The notes beneath the pieces were generated by a model that saw nothing but the letters and a program-made list of their open reading frames with translations, ran no database searches and had not been told where the DNA came from. A stretch of 64,000 bases of DNA from Crossaster papposus (taxonomy: Eukaryota > Echinodermata > Asteroidea > Velatida > Solasteridae), in contig JBAIAA010001578.1 of the NCBI GenBank assembly GCA_037893245.1, positions 1 to 64,000 of the forward strand. The letters are read 5' to 3'. The translations under genes were made by a program, and so were the position numbers. Of this stretch, positions 27,052 to 40,035 are shown one piece after another. Each line of letters opens with the position of its first letter. The stretch's first letter is position 1.

Positions 27052-29475
27052 TATTTAACTCGAGGGCTTGTTCCCACATCATGTGTTTATTTCTTATGCA
27101 CACTTCTTTCCCTTTACATATTTCTTATGCACACTTCTTTCCCTTTACATATTTCTTATGCACACTTCTTTCCCTTTACATATTTCTTATGCACACTTCT
27201 TTCCCTTTACATATTTCTTATGCACACTTCTTTCCCTTTACATATTTCTTATGCACACTTCTTTCCCTTTACATATTTCTTATGCACACTTCTTTCCCTT
27301 TACATATTTCTTATGCACACTTCGTTCCCTTTACATATTTCTTATGTACACTTCTTTCCCTTTACATATTTCTTATGCACACTTATTTCGCTTTACATAT
27401 TTAACTCGAGGGCTTGTTCCCACATCATGTGTTTATTTCTTATGCACACTTCTTTCCCTTTACATATTTCTTATGCACACTTCTTTCCCTTTACATATTT
27501 CTTATGCACACTTCTTTCCCTTTACATATTTCTTATGCACACTTCTTTCCCTTTACATATTTCGTATCACACTTCTTTCCCTTTACATATTTCTTATGCA
27601 CACTTCTTTCCCTTTACATATGTATTATGCACACTTCTTTCCCTTTACATATTTCTTATGCACACTTCTTTCCCTTTACATATTTCTTATGCACACTTCT
27701 TTCCCTTTACATATTTCTTATGCACACTTCTTTCCCTTTACATATTTCTTATGCACACTTCTTTCCCTTTACATATTTCTTATGCACACTTCTTTCCCTT
27801 TACATATTTATTATGCACACTTCTTTCCCTTTACATATTTATTATGCACACTTCTTTTCCTTTACATATTTCTTATGCACACTTCTTTCCCTTTACATAT
27901 TTCTTATGCACACTTCTTTCCCTTTACATATTTCTTATGCACACTTCTTTCCCTTTATTATTTCTTATGCACACTTCTTTCCCTTTACATATTTCTTATG
28001 CACACTTCTTTCCCTTTACATATTTCTTATGCACACTTCTTTCCCTTTACATATTTCTTATGCACACTTCTTTCCCTTTACATATTTCTTATGCACACTT
28101 CTTTCCCTTTACATATTTCTTATGCACACTTCTTTCCCTTTACATATTTCTTATGCACACTTCTTTCCCTTTACATATTTCTTATGCACACTTCTTTCCC
28201 TTTACATATTTCTTATGCACACTTCTTTCCCTTTACATATTTCTTATGCACACTTCTTTCCCTTCACATATTTCTTATGCACACTTCTTTCCCATTACAT
28301 ATTTCTTATGCACACTTCTTTCCCTTTACATATTTCTTATGCACACTTCTTTCCCTTTACATATTTCTTATGCACACTTCTTTCCCTTTACATATTTCTT
28401 ATGCACTTCTTTCCCTTTACATATTTCTTATGCACACTTCTTTCCCTTCACATATTTCTTATGCACACTTCTTTCCCTTTACATATTTCTTATGCACACT
28501 TCTTTCCCTTTACATATTTCTTATGCACACTTCTTTCCCTTTACATATTTCTTATGCACACTTCTTTCCCTTTACATATTTCTTATGCACACTTCTTTCC
28601 CTTTACATATTTCTTATGCACACTTCTTTCCCATTACATATTTCTTATGCACACTTCTTTCCCTTTACATATTTCTTATGCACACTTCTTTCCCTTTACA
28701 TATTTCTTATGCACACTTCTTTCCCTTTACATATTTCTTATGCACACTTCTTTCCCTTTACATATTTCTTATGCACACTTCTTTCCCTTTACATATTTCT
28801 TATGCACACTTATTTCCCTTTACATATTTCTTATGCACACTTATTTCCCTTTACATATTTCTTATGCACACTTCTTTCCCTTTACATATTTCTTATGCAC
28901 ACTTCTTTCCCTTTACATATTTCTTATGCACACTTATTTCCCTTTACATATTTCGTATGCACACTTCTTTCCCTTTACATATTTCTTATGCACACTTCTT
29001 TCCCTTTACATATTTCTTATGCACACTTCTTTCCCTTTACATATTTCTTATGCACACTTCTTTCCCTTTACATATTTCTTATGCACACTTCTTTCCTTTT
29101 ACATATTTCTTATGCACACTTCTTTCCCTTTACATATTTCTTATGCACACTTCTTTCCCTTTACATATTTCTTATGCACACTTCTTTCCCTTTACATATT
29201 TCTTATGCACACTTCTTTCCCTTTACATATTTCTTATGCACACTTCTTTCCCTTTACATATTTCTTATGCACACTTCTTTCCCTTTACATATTTCTTATG
29301 CACACTTCTTTCCCTTTACATATTTCTTATGCACACTTCTTTCCCTTTACATATTTCTTATGCACACTTCTTTCCCTTTACATATTTCTTATGCACACTT
29401 CGTTCCCTTTACATATTTCTTATGTACACTTCTTTCCCTTTACATATTTCTTATGCACACTTATTTCGCTTTACA
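27052..29475. repeat. B A10 B A66 block; start of 2,078-bp duplication, copy 1
   Basis: B units start at 27052 and 27398. The A10 part carries CTTCGTTCCC, TGTACAC and TTTCGCTTTAC. The A66 run is 4 bp short: TTTCGTATCACAC (1 bp lost, near 27567), CA-to-T near 27958, and ATGCACTTC (2 bp lost, near 28405). All three recur 2,078 bp downstream. The last ten A units repeat the CTTCGTTCCC marker set but without a B in front of them. Confidence 0.93.
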
Positions 29476-31899
29476 TATTTAACTCGAGGGCTTGTTCCCA
29501 CATCATGTGTTTATTTCTTATGCACACTTCTTTCCCTTTACATATTTCTTATGCACACTTCTTTCCCTTTACATATTTCTTATGCACACTTCTTTCCCTT
29601 TACATATTTCTTATGCACACTTCTTTCCCTTTACATATTTCGTATCACACTTCTTTCCCTTTACATATTTCTTATGCACACTTCTTTCCCTTTACATATG
29701 TATTATGCACACTTCTTTCCCTTTACATATTTCTTATGCACACTTCTTTCCCTTTACATATTTCTTATGCACACTTCTTTCCCTTTACATATTTCTTATG
29801 CACACTTCTTTCCCTTTACATATTTCTTATGCACACTTCTTTCCCTTTACATATTTCTTATGCACACTTCTTTCCCTTTACATATTTATTATGCACACTT
29901 CTTTCCCTTTACATATTTATTATGCACACTTCTTTTCCTTTACATATTTCTTATGCACACTTCTTTCCCTTTACATATTTCTTATGCACACTTCTTTCCC
30001 TTTACATATTTCTTATGCACACTTCTTTCCCTTTATTATTTCTTATGCACACTTCTTTCCCTTTACATATTTCTTATGCACACTTCTTTCCCTTTACATA
30101 TTTCTTATGCACACTTCTTTCCCTTTACATATTTCTTATGCACACTTCTTTCCCTTTACATATTTCTTATGCACACTTCTTTCCCTTTACATATTTCTTA
30201 TGCACACTTCTTTCCCTTTACATATTTCTTATGCACACTTCTTTCCCTTTACATATTTCTTATGCACACTTCTTTCCCTTTACATATTTCTTATGCACAC
30301 TTCTTTCCCTTTACATATTTCTTATGCACACTTCTTTCCCTTCACATATTTCTTATGCACACTTCTTTCCCATTACATATTTCTTATGCACACTTCTTTC
30401 CCTTTACATATTTCTTATGCACACTTCTTTCCCTTTACATATTTCTTATGCACACTTCTTTCCCTTTACATATTTCTTATGCACTTCTTTCCCTTTACAT
30501 ATTTCTTATGCACACTTCTTTCCCTTCACATATTTCTTATGCACACTTCTTTCCCTTTACATATTTCTTATGCACACTTCTTTCCCTTTACATATTTCTT
30601 ATGCACACTTCTTTCCCTTTACATATTTCTTATGCACACTTCTTTCCCTTTACATATTTCTTATGCACACTTCTTTCCCTTTACATATTTCTTATGCACA
30701 CTTCTTTCCCATTACATATTTCTTATGCACACTTCTTTCCCTTTACATATTTCTTATGCACACTTCTTTCCCTTTACATATTTCTTATGCACACTTCTTT
30801 CCCTTTACATATTTCTTATGCACACTTCTTTCCCTTTACATATTTCTTATGCACACTTCTTTCCCTTTACATATTTCTTATGCACACTTATTTCCCTTTA
30901 CATATTTCTTATGCACACTTATTTCCCTTTACATATTTCTTATGCACACTTCTTTCCCTTTACATATTTCTTATGCACACTTCTTTCCCTTTACATATTT
31001 CTTATGCACACTTATTTCCCTTTACATATTTCGTATGCACACTTCTTTCCCTTTACATATTTCTTATGCACACTTCTTTCCCTTTACATATTTCTTATGC
31101 ACACTTCTTTCCCTTTACATATTTCTTATGCACACTTCTTTCCCTTTACATATTTCTTATGCACACTTCTTTCCTTTTACATATTTCTTATGCACACTTC
31201 TTTCCCTTTACATATTTCTTATGCACACTTCTTTCCCTTTACATATTTCTTATGCACACTTCTTTCCCTTTACATATTTCTTATGCACACTTCTTTCCCT
31301 TTACATATTTCTTATGCACACTTCTTTCCCTTTACATATTTCTTATGCACACTTCTTTCCCTTTACATATTTCTTATGCACACTTCTTTCCCTTTACATA
31401 TTTCTTATGCACACTTCTTTCCCTTTACATATTTCTTATGCACACTTCTTTCCCTTTACATATTTAACTCGAGGGCTTGTTCCCACATCATGTGTTTATT
31501 TCTTATGCACACTTCTATCCCTTTACATATTTCTTATGCACACTTCTTTCCCTTTACATATTTCTTATGCACACTTCTTTCCCTTTACATATTTCTTATG
31601 CACACTTCTTTCCCTTTACATATTTCTTATGCACACTTCTTTCCCTTTACATATTTCTTATGCACACTTCTTTCCTTTTACATATTTCTTATGCACACTT
31701 CTTTCCCTTTACATATTTCTTATGCACACTTCTTTCCCTTTACATATTTCTTATGCACACTTCTTTCCCTTTACATATTTCTTATGCACACTTCTTTCCC
31801 TTTACATATTTCTTATGCACACTTCGTTCCCTTTACATATTTCTTATGTACACTTCTTTCCCTTTACATATTTCTTATGCACACTTATTTCGCTTTACA
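29476..31899. repeat. B A63 B A13 block; 2,078-bp duplication, copy 2
   Basis: B units start at 29476 and 31461. Deletion markers near 29645, 30036 and 30483 match copy 1 at an offset of 2,078. Copy 2 has ten more A units and one more B than copy 1, so an insertion of B + 10 A (346 bp) separates them. The block ends with the CTTCGTTCCC, TGTACAC and TTTCGCTTTAC set before the B at 31900. Confidence 0.93.
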
Positions 31900-33680
31900 T
31901 ATTTAACTCGAGGGCTTGTTCCCACATCATGTGTTTATTTCTTATGCACACTTCTTTCCCTTTACATATTTCTTATGCACACTTCTTTCCCTTTACATAT
32001 TTCTTATGCACACTTCTTTCCCTTTACATATTTCTTATGCACACTTCTTTCCCTTTACATATTTCGTATCACACTTCTTTCCCTTTACATATTTCTTATG
32101 CACACTTCTTTCCCTTTACATATTTCTTATGCACACTTCTTTCCCTTTACATATTTCTTATGCACACTTCTTTCCCTTTACATATTTCTTATGCACACTT
32201 CTTTCCCTTTACATATTTCTTATGCACACTTCTTTCCCTTTACATATTTCTTATGCACACTTATTTCCCTTTACATATTTCTTATGCACACTTCTTTCCC
32301 TTTACATATTTAACTCGAGGGCTTGTTCCCACATCATGTGTTTATTTCTTATGCACACTTCTTTCCCTTTACATATTTCTTATGCACACTTCTTTCCCTT
32401 TACATATTTCTTATGCACACTTCTTTCCCTTTACATATTTCTTATGCACACTTCTTTCCCTTTACATATTTCTTATGCACACTTCTTTCCCTTTACATAT
32501 TTCTTATGCACACGTCTTTCCCTTTACATATTTCTTATGCACACTTCTTTCCCTTTACATATTTCTTATGCACACTTCTTTCCCTTTACATATTTCTTAT
32601 GCACACTTCTTTCCCTTTACATATTTCTTATGCACACTTCTTTCCCTTTACATATTTCTTATGCACACTTCTTTCCCTTTACATATTTCTTATGCACACT
32701 TCTTTCCCTTTACATATTTCTTATGCACACTTCTTTCCCTTTACATATTTCTTATGCACACTTCTTTCCCTTTACATATTTCTTATGCACACTTCTTTCC
32801 CTTTACATATTTCTTATGCACACTTCTTTCCCTTTACATATTTCTTATGCACACTTCTTTCCCTATACATATTTCTTATGCACACTTCTTTCCCTTTACA
32901 TATTTCTTATGCACACTTCTTTCCCTTTACATATTTCTTATGCACACTTCTTTCCCTTTACATATTTCTTATGCACACTTCTTTCCCTTTACATATTTCT
33001 TATGCACACTTCTTTCCCTTTACATATTTCTTATGCACACTTCTTTCCCTTTACATATTTCTTATGCACACTTCTTTCCCTTTACATATTTAACTCGAGG
33101 GCTTGTTCCCACATCATGTGTTTATTTCTTATGCACACTTCTTTCCCTTTACATATTTCTTATGCACACTTCTTTCCCTTTACATATTTCTTATGCACAC
33201 TTCTTTCCCTTTACATATTTCTTATGCACACTTCTTTCCCTTTACATATTTCTTATGCACACTTCTTTCCCTTTACATATTTCTTATGCACACTTCTTTC
33301 CCTTTACATATTTCTTATGCACACTTCTTTCCCTTTAAATATTTCTTATGCACACTTCTTTCCCTTTACACATTTCTTATGCACACTTCTTTCCCTTTAC
33401 ATATTTCTTATGCACACTTCTTTCCCTTTACATATTTCTTATGCACACTTCTTTCCCTTTACATATTTCTTATGCACACTTCTTTCCCTTTACATATTTC
33501 TTATGCACACTTCTTTCCCTTTACATATTTCTTATGCACACTTCTTTCCCTTTACATATTTCTTATGCACACTTCTTTCCCTTTACATATTTCTTATGCA
33601 CACTTCTTTCCCTTTACATATTTCTTATGCACACTTCTTTCCCTTTACATATTTCTTATGCACACTTCTTTCCCTTTACA
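31900..33680. repeat. B A12 B A24 B A18 intervals
   Basis: B units start at 31900, 32307 and 33087. The first interval starts like the 27398 and 29476 blocks, with TTTCGTATCACAC (1 bp lost) near 32069, and then diverges from them. Private variants are CACGTCTTT near 32513, CCCTATACA near 32863, CTTTAAATA near 33336 and TTACACATTTC near 33369. Confidence 0.9.
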
Positions 33681-34843
33681 TATTTAACTCGAGGGCTTGT
33701 TCCCACATCATGTGTTTATTTCTTATGCACACTTCTTTCCCTTTACATATTTCTTATGCACACTTCTTTCCCTTTACATATTTCTTATGCACACTTCTTT
33801 CCCTTTACATATTTCTTATGCACACTTCTTTCCCTTTACATATTTCGTATGCACACTTCTTTCCCTTTACATATTTCTTATGCACACTTCTTTCCCTTTA
33901 CATATTTCTGATGCACACTTCTTTCCCTTTACATATTTCTTATGCACACTTCTTTCCCTTTACATATTTCTTATGCACACTTCTTTCCCTTTACATATTT
34001 CTTATGCACACTTCTTTCCCTTTACATATTTCTTATGCACACTTCTTTCCCTTTACATATTTCTTATGCACACTTCTTTCCCTTTACATATTTCTTATGC
34101 ACACTTCTTTCCCTTTACATATTTCTTATGCACACTTCTTTCCCTTTACATATTTCTTATGCACACTTCTTTCCCTTTACATATTTCTTATGCACACTTC
34201 TTTCCCTATACATATTTCTTATTCACACTTCTTTCCCTTTACATATTTCTTATGCACACTTCTTTCCCTTTACATATTTCTTATGCACACTTCTTTCCCT
34301 TTACATATTTCTTATGCACACTTCTTTCCCTTTACATATTTCTTATGCACACTTCTTTCCCTTTACATATTTCTTATGCACACTTCTTTCCCTTTACATA
34401 TTTCTTATGCACACTTCTTTCACACTTCTTTCCCTTTACATATAAGTTATGCACACTTCTTTCCATTTACATATTTCTTATGCACACTTCTTTCCCTTTA
34501 CATATTTCTTATGCACACTTCTTTCCCTTTACATATTTCTTATGCACACTTCTTTCCCTTTACATATTTCTTATGCACACTTATTTCCCTTTACATATTT
34601 CTTATGCACACTTCTTTCCCTTTACATATTTCTTATGCACACTTCTTTCCCTTTACATATTTCTTATGCACACTTATTTCCCTTTACATATTTCTTATGC
34701 ACACTTCTTTCCCTTTACATATTTCTTATGCACACTTCTTTCCCTTTACATATTTCTTATGCACACTTCTTTCCCTTTACATATTTCTTATGCACACTTC
34801 TTTCCCTTTACATATTTCTTATGCACACTTCTTTCCCTTTACA
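33681..34843. repeat. B + 36 A interval with an 11-bp internal duplication
   Basis: One B and 36 A units plus 11 extra bases (34421-34431). The first TATAAGTTATG unit of the window (substitution at 34444-34446) directly follows the 11-bp duplication, and it carries TTCCATTTAC. From about 34434 the sequence matches 38723 onward at an offset of 4,289. Confidence 0.92.
34410..34431. repeat. 11-bp direct duplication inside one A unit
   Basis: The 11 bases CACACTTCTTT occur twice in direct succession (34410-34420 and 34421-34431) within a single A unit. This is the only insertion I find in the 1,941 A units; all other length changes are losses of 1-2 bp. Confidence 0.95.
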
Positions 34844-35746
34844 TATTTAACTCGAGGGCTTGTTCCCACATCATGTGTTTATTTCTTATGCACACTTCTT
34901 TCCCTTTACATATTTAACTCGAGGGCTTGTTCCCACATCGTGTGTTTATTTCTTATGCACACTTCTTTCCCTTTACATATTTCTTATGCACACTTCTTTC
35001 CCTTTACATATTTCTTATGCACACTTCTTTCCCTTTACATATTTCTTATGCACACTTCTTTCCCTTTACATATTTCTTATGCACACTTCTTTCCCTTTAC
35101 ATATTTCTTATGCACACTTCTTTCCCTTTACATATTTCTTATGCACACTTCTTTCCCTTTACATATTTCTTATGCACACTTCTTTCCCTTTACATATTTC
35201 TTATGCACACTTCTTTCCCTTTACATATTTCTTATGCACACTTCTTTCCCTTTACATATTTCTTATGCACACTTCTTTCCCTTTACATATTTCTTATGCA
35301 CACTTCTTTCCCTTTACATATTTCTTATGCACACTTCTTTCCCTTTACATATTTCTTATGCACACTTCTTTCCCTTTGCATATTTCTTATGCACACTTCT
35401 TTCCCTTTACATATTTCTTATGCACACTTCTTTCCCTTTACATATTTAACTCGAGGGCTTGTTCCCACATCATGAGTTTATTTCTTATGCACACTTCTTT
35501 CCCTTTACATATTTAACTCGAGGGCTTGTTCCCACATCATGTGTTTCTTTCTTATGCACACTTCTTTCCCTTTACATATTTAACTCGAGGGCTTGTTCCC
35601 ACATCATGTGTTTATTTCTTATGCACACTTCTTTCCCTTTACATATTTAACTCGAGGGCTTGTTCCCACATCATGTGTTTATTTCTTATGCACACTTCTT
35701 TCCCTTTACATATTTAACTCGAGGGCTTGTCCCGACATCATGTGTT
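34844..35746. repeat. Cassette copy 1: B A B* A16 (B A)x4 B#
   Basis: B units start at 34844, 34911, 35443, 35510, 35577, 35644 and 35711. B* (34911) has CACATCGTGTG. The last five B are exactly 67 bp apart. The final B# has TTGTCCCGACATC in place of TTGTTCCCACATC, adding a CpG. Private marks are CATGAGTTTA in the B at 35443, GTTTCTTTC at the end of the B at 35510, and CTTTGCATA near 35378; all recur in cassette copy 3 at an offset of 4,289. Confidence 0.95.
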
Positions 35747-36242
35747 TATTTCTTATGCACACTTCTTTCCCTTTACATATTTCTTATGCACACTTCTTTC
35801 CCTTTACATATTTCTTATGCACACTTCTTTCCCTTTACATATTTCTTATGCACACTTCTTTCCCTTTACATATTTCTTATGCACACTTCTTTCCCTTTAC
35901 ATATTTCTTATGCACACTTCTTTCCCTTTACATATTTCTTATGCACACTTCTTTCCCTTTACATATTTCTTATGCACACTTCTTTCCCTTTACATATTTC
36001 TTATGCACACTTCTTTCCCTTTACATATTCCTTATGCACACTTCTTTCCCTTTACATATTTCTTATGCACACTTCTTTCCCTTTACATATTTCTTATGCA
36101 CACTTCTTTCCCTTTACATATTTCTTATGCACACTTCTTTCCCTTTACATATTTCTTATGCACACTTCTTTCCCTTTACATATTTCTTATGCACACTTCT
36201 TTCCCTTTACATATTTCTTATGCACACTTCTTTCCCTTTACA
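35747..36242. repeat. 16 A units between cassettes 1 and 2
   Basis: Sixteen A units with no B. One variant, ATTCCTTATG, lies near 36030. The spacing of 16 equals that inside the cassettes. Confidence 0.9.
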
Positions 36243-37145
36243 TATTTAACTCGAGGGCTTGTTCCCACATCATGTGTTTATTTCTTATGCACACTTCTTT
36301 CCCTTTACATATTTAACTCGAGGGCTTGTTCCCACATCGTGTGTTTATTTCTTATGCACACTTCTTTCCCTTTACATATTTCTTATGCACACTTATTTCC
36401 CTTTACATATTTCTTATGCACACTTCTTTCCCTTTACATATTTCTTATGCACACTTCTTTCCCTTTACATATTTCTTATGCACACTTCTTTCCCTTTACA
36501 TATTTCTTATGCACACTTCTTTCCCTTTACATATTTCTTATGCACACTTCTTTCCCTTTACATATTTCTTATGCACACTTCTTTCCCTTTACATATTTCT
36601 TATGCACACTTCTTTCCCTTTACATATTTCTTATGCACACTTCTTTCCCTTTACCTATTTCTTATGCACACTTCTTTCCCTTTACATATTTCTTATGCAC
36701 ACTTCTTTCCCTTTACATATTTCTTATGCACACTTCTTTCCCTTTACATATTTCTTATGCACACTTCTTTCCCTTTACATATTTCTTATGCACACTTCTT
36801 TCCCTTTACATATTTCTTATGCACACTTCTTTCCCTTTACATATTTAACTCGAGGGCTTGTTCCCACATCATGTGTTTATTTCTTATGCACACTTCTTTC
36901 CCTTTACATATTTAACTCGAGGGCTTGTTCCCACATCATGTGTTTATTTCTTATGCACACTTCTTTCCCTTTACATATTTAACTCGAGGGCTTGTTCCCA
37001 CATCATGTGTTTATTTCTTATGCACACTTCTTTCCCTTTACATATTTAACTCGAGGGCTTGTTCCCACATCATGTGTTTATTTCTTATGCACACTTCTTT
37101 CCCTTTACATATTTAACTCGAGGGCTTGTCCCGACATCATGTGTT
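36243..37145. repeat. Cassette copy 2: B A B* A16 (B A)x4 B#
   Basis: B units start at 36243, 36310 (B*, CATCGTG), 36842, 36909, 36976, 37043 and 37110 (B#, CCCGACATC). The variant TTTACCTATTT near 36655 lies about 190 bp before the five-B cluster; the same variant at the same distance is in cassette 6 (near 44254). The A42 tract after it also matches the A35 tract after cassette 6. Confidence 0.95.
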
Positions 37146-39132
37146 TATTTCTTATGCACACTTCTTTCCCTTTACATATTTCTTATGCACACTTCTTTCC
37201 CTTTACATATTTCTTATGCACACTTCTTTCCCTTTACATATTTCTTATGCACACTTCTTTCCCTTTACATATTTCTTATGCACACTTCTTTCCCTTTACA
37301 TATTTCTTATGCACACTTCTTTCCCTTTACATATTTCTTGCACACTTCTTTCCCTTTACATATTTCTTATGCACACTTCTTTCCCTTTACATATTTCTTA
37401 TGCACACTTTTTTCCCTTTACATATTTCTTATGCACACTTCTTTCCCTTTACATATTTCTTATGCACACTTCTTTCCCTTTACATATTTCTTATGCACCC
37501 TTCTTTCCCTTTACATATTTCTTATGCACACTTCTTTCCCTTTACATATTTCTTATGCACACTTCTTTCCCTTTACATATTTCTTATGCACACTTCTTTC
37601 CCTTTACATATTTTTTATGCACACTTCTTTCCCTTTACATATTTCTTATGCACACTTCTTTCCCTTTACATATTTCTTATGCACACTTCTTTCCCTTTAC
37701 ATATTTCTTATGCACACTTCTTTCCCTTTACATATTTCTTATGCACACTTCTTTCCCTTTACATATTTCTTATGCACACTTCTTTCCCTTTACATATTTT
37801 GTATGCACACTTCTTTCCCTTTACATATTTCTTATGCACACTTCTTTCCCTTTACATATTTCTTATGCACACTTCTTTCCCTTTACATATTTCTTATGCA
37901 CACTTCTTTCCCTTTACATATAAGTTATGCACACTTCTTTCCATTTACATATTTCTTATGCACACTTCTTTCCCTTTACATATTTCTTATGCACACTTCT
38001 TTCCCTTTACATTATTCTTATGCACACTTCTTTCCCTTTACATATTTCTTATGCACACTTCTTTCCCTTTACATATTTCTTATGCACACTTCTTTCCCTT
38101 TACATATTTCTTATGCACACTTCTTTCCCTTTACATATTTCTTATGCACACTTCTTTCCCTTTACATATTTCTTATGCACACTTCTTTCCCTTTACATAT
38201 TTCTTATGCACACTTCTTTCCCTTTACATATTTCTTATGCACACTTCTTTCCCTTTACATATTTCTTATGCACACTTCTTTCCCTTTACATATTTCTTAT
38301 GCACACTTCTTTCCCTTTACATATTTCTTATGCACACTTCTTTCCCTTTACATATTTCTTATGCACACTTCTTTCCCTTTACATATTTCTTATGCACACT
38401 TCTTTCCCTTTACATATTTCTTATGCACACTTCTTTCCCTTTACATATTTAACTCGAGGGCTTGTTCCCACATCATGTGTTTATTTCTCATGCACACTTC
38501 TTTCCCTTTACATATTTCTTATGCACACTTCTTTCCCTTTACATATTTCTTATGCACACTTCTTTCCCTTTACATATTTCTTATGCACACTTCTTTCCCT
38601 TTACATATTTCTTATGCACACTTCTTTCCCTTTACATATTTCTTATGCACACTTCTTTCCCTTTACATATTTCTTATGCACACTTCTTTCCCTTTACATA
38701 TTTCTTATGCACACTTCTTTCCCTTTACATATAAGTTATGCACACTTCTTTCCATTTACATATTTCTTATGCACACTTCTTTCCCTTTACATATTTCTTA
38801 TGCACACTTCTTTCCCTTTACATATTTCTTATGCACACTTCTTTCCCTTTACATATTTCTTATGCACACTTATTTCCCTTTACATATTTCTTATGCACAC
38901 TTCTTTCCCTTTACATATTTCTTATGCACACTTCTTTCCCTTTACATATTTCTTATGCACACTTATTTCCCTTTACATATTTCTTATGCACACTTCTTTC
39001 CCTTTACATATTTCTTATGCACACTTCTTTCCCTTTACATATTTCTTATGCACACTTCTTTCCCTTTACATATTTCTTATGCACACTTCTTTCCCTTTAC
39101 ATATTTCTTATGCACACTTCTTTCCCTTTACA
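37146..39132. repeat. A42 B A21 tract with TATAAGTTATG units
   Basis: Forty-two A units, one B at 38446 and 21 A units. A 2-bp loss gives TTTCTTGCACAC near 37339, ACACTTTTTTCC lies near 37408 and ACATTATTC near 38012. All three have counterparts after cassette 6 (near 44938, 45007 and 45581). TATAAGTTATG units lie at 37922-37924 and 38733-38735. The final part, from about 38723, matches 34434 onward. Confidence 0.92.
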
Positions 39133-40035
39133 TATTTAACTCGAGGGCTTGTTCCCACATCATGTGTTTATTTCTTATGCACACTTCTTTCCCTTTACAT
39201 ATTTAACTCGAGGGCTTGTTCCCACATCGTGTGTTTATTTCTTATGCACACTTCTTTCCCTTTACATATTTCTTATGCACACTTCTTTCCCTTTACATAT
39301 TTCTTATGCACACTTCTTTCCCTTTACATATTTCTTATGCACACTTCTTTCCCTTTACATATTTCTTATGCACACTTCTTTCCCTTTACATATTTCTTAT
39401 GCACACTTCTTTCCCTTTACATATTTCTTATGCACACTTCTTTCCCTTTACATATTTCTTATGCACACTTCTTTCCCTTTACATATTTCTTATGCACACT
39501 TCTTTCCCTTTACATATTTCTTATGCACACTTCTTTCCCTTTACATATTTCTTATGCACACTTCTTTCCCTTTACATATTTCTTATGCACACTTCTTTCC
39601 CTTTACATATTTCTTATGCACACTTCTTTCCCTTTACATATTTCTTATGCACACTTCTTTCCCTTTGCATATTTCTTATGCACACTTCTTTCCCTTTACA
39701 TATTTCTTATGCACACTTCTTTCCCTTTACATATTTAACTCGAGGGCTTGTTCCCACATCATGAGTTTATTTCTTATGCACACTTCTTTCCCTTTACATA
39801 TTTAACTCGAGGGCTTGTTCCCACATCATGTGTTTCTTTCTTATGCACACTTCTTTCCCTTTACATATTTAACTCGAGGGCTTGTTCCCACATCATGTGT
39901 TTATTTCTTATGCACACTTCTTTCCCTTTACATATTTAACTCGAGGGCTTGTTCCCACATCATGTGTTTATTTCTTATGCACACTTCTTTCCCTTTACAT
40001 ATTTAACTCGAGGGCTTGTCCCGACATCATGTGTT
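39133..40035. repeat. Cassette copy 3: B A B* A16 (B A)x4 B#
   Basis: B units start at 39133, 39200 (B*), 39732, 39799, 39866, 39933 and 40000 (B#). It repeats cassette 1 at an offset of 4,289 bp, including the private CATGAGTTTA, GTTTCTTTC and CTTTGCATA marks. Confidence 0.95.

Noticed and set aside
34441-34450. TATAAG in the AAG-swapped A units as a TATA-box promoter
   Set aside because: It arises from one copied three-base change in seven units, with no gene or other promoter element near it.
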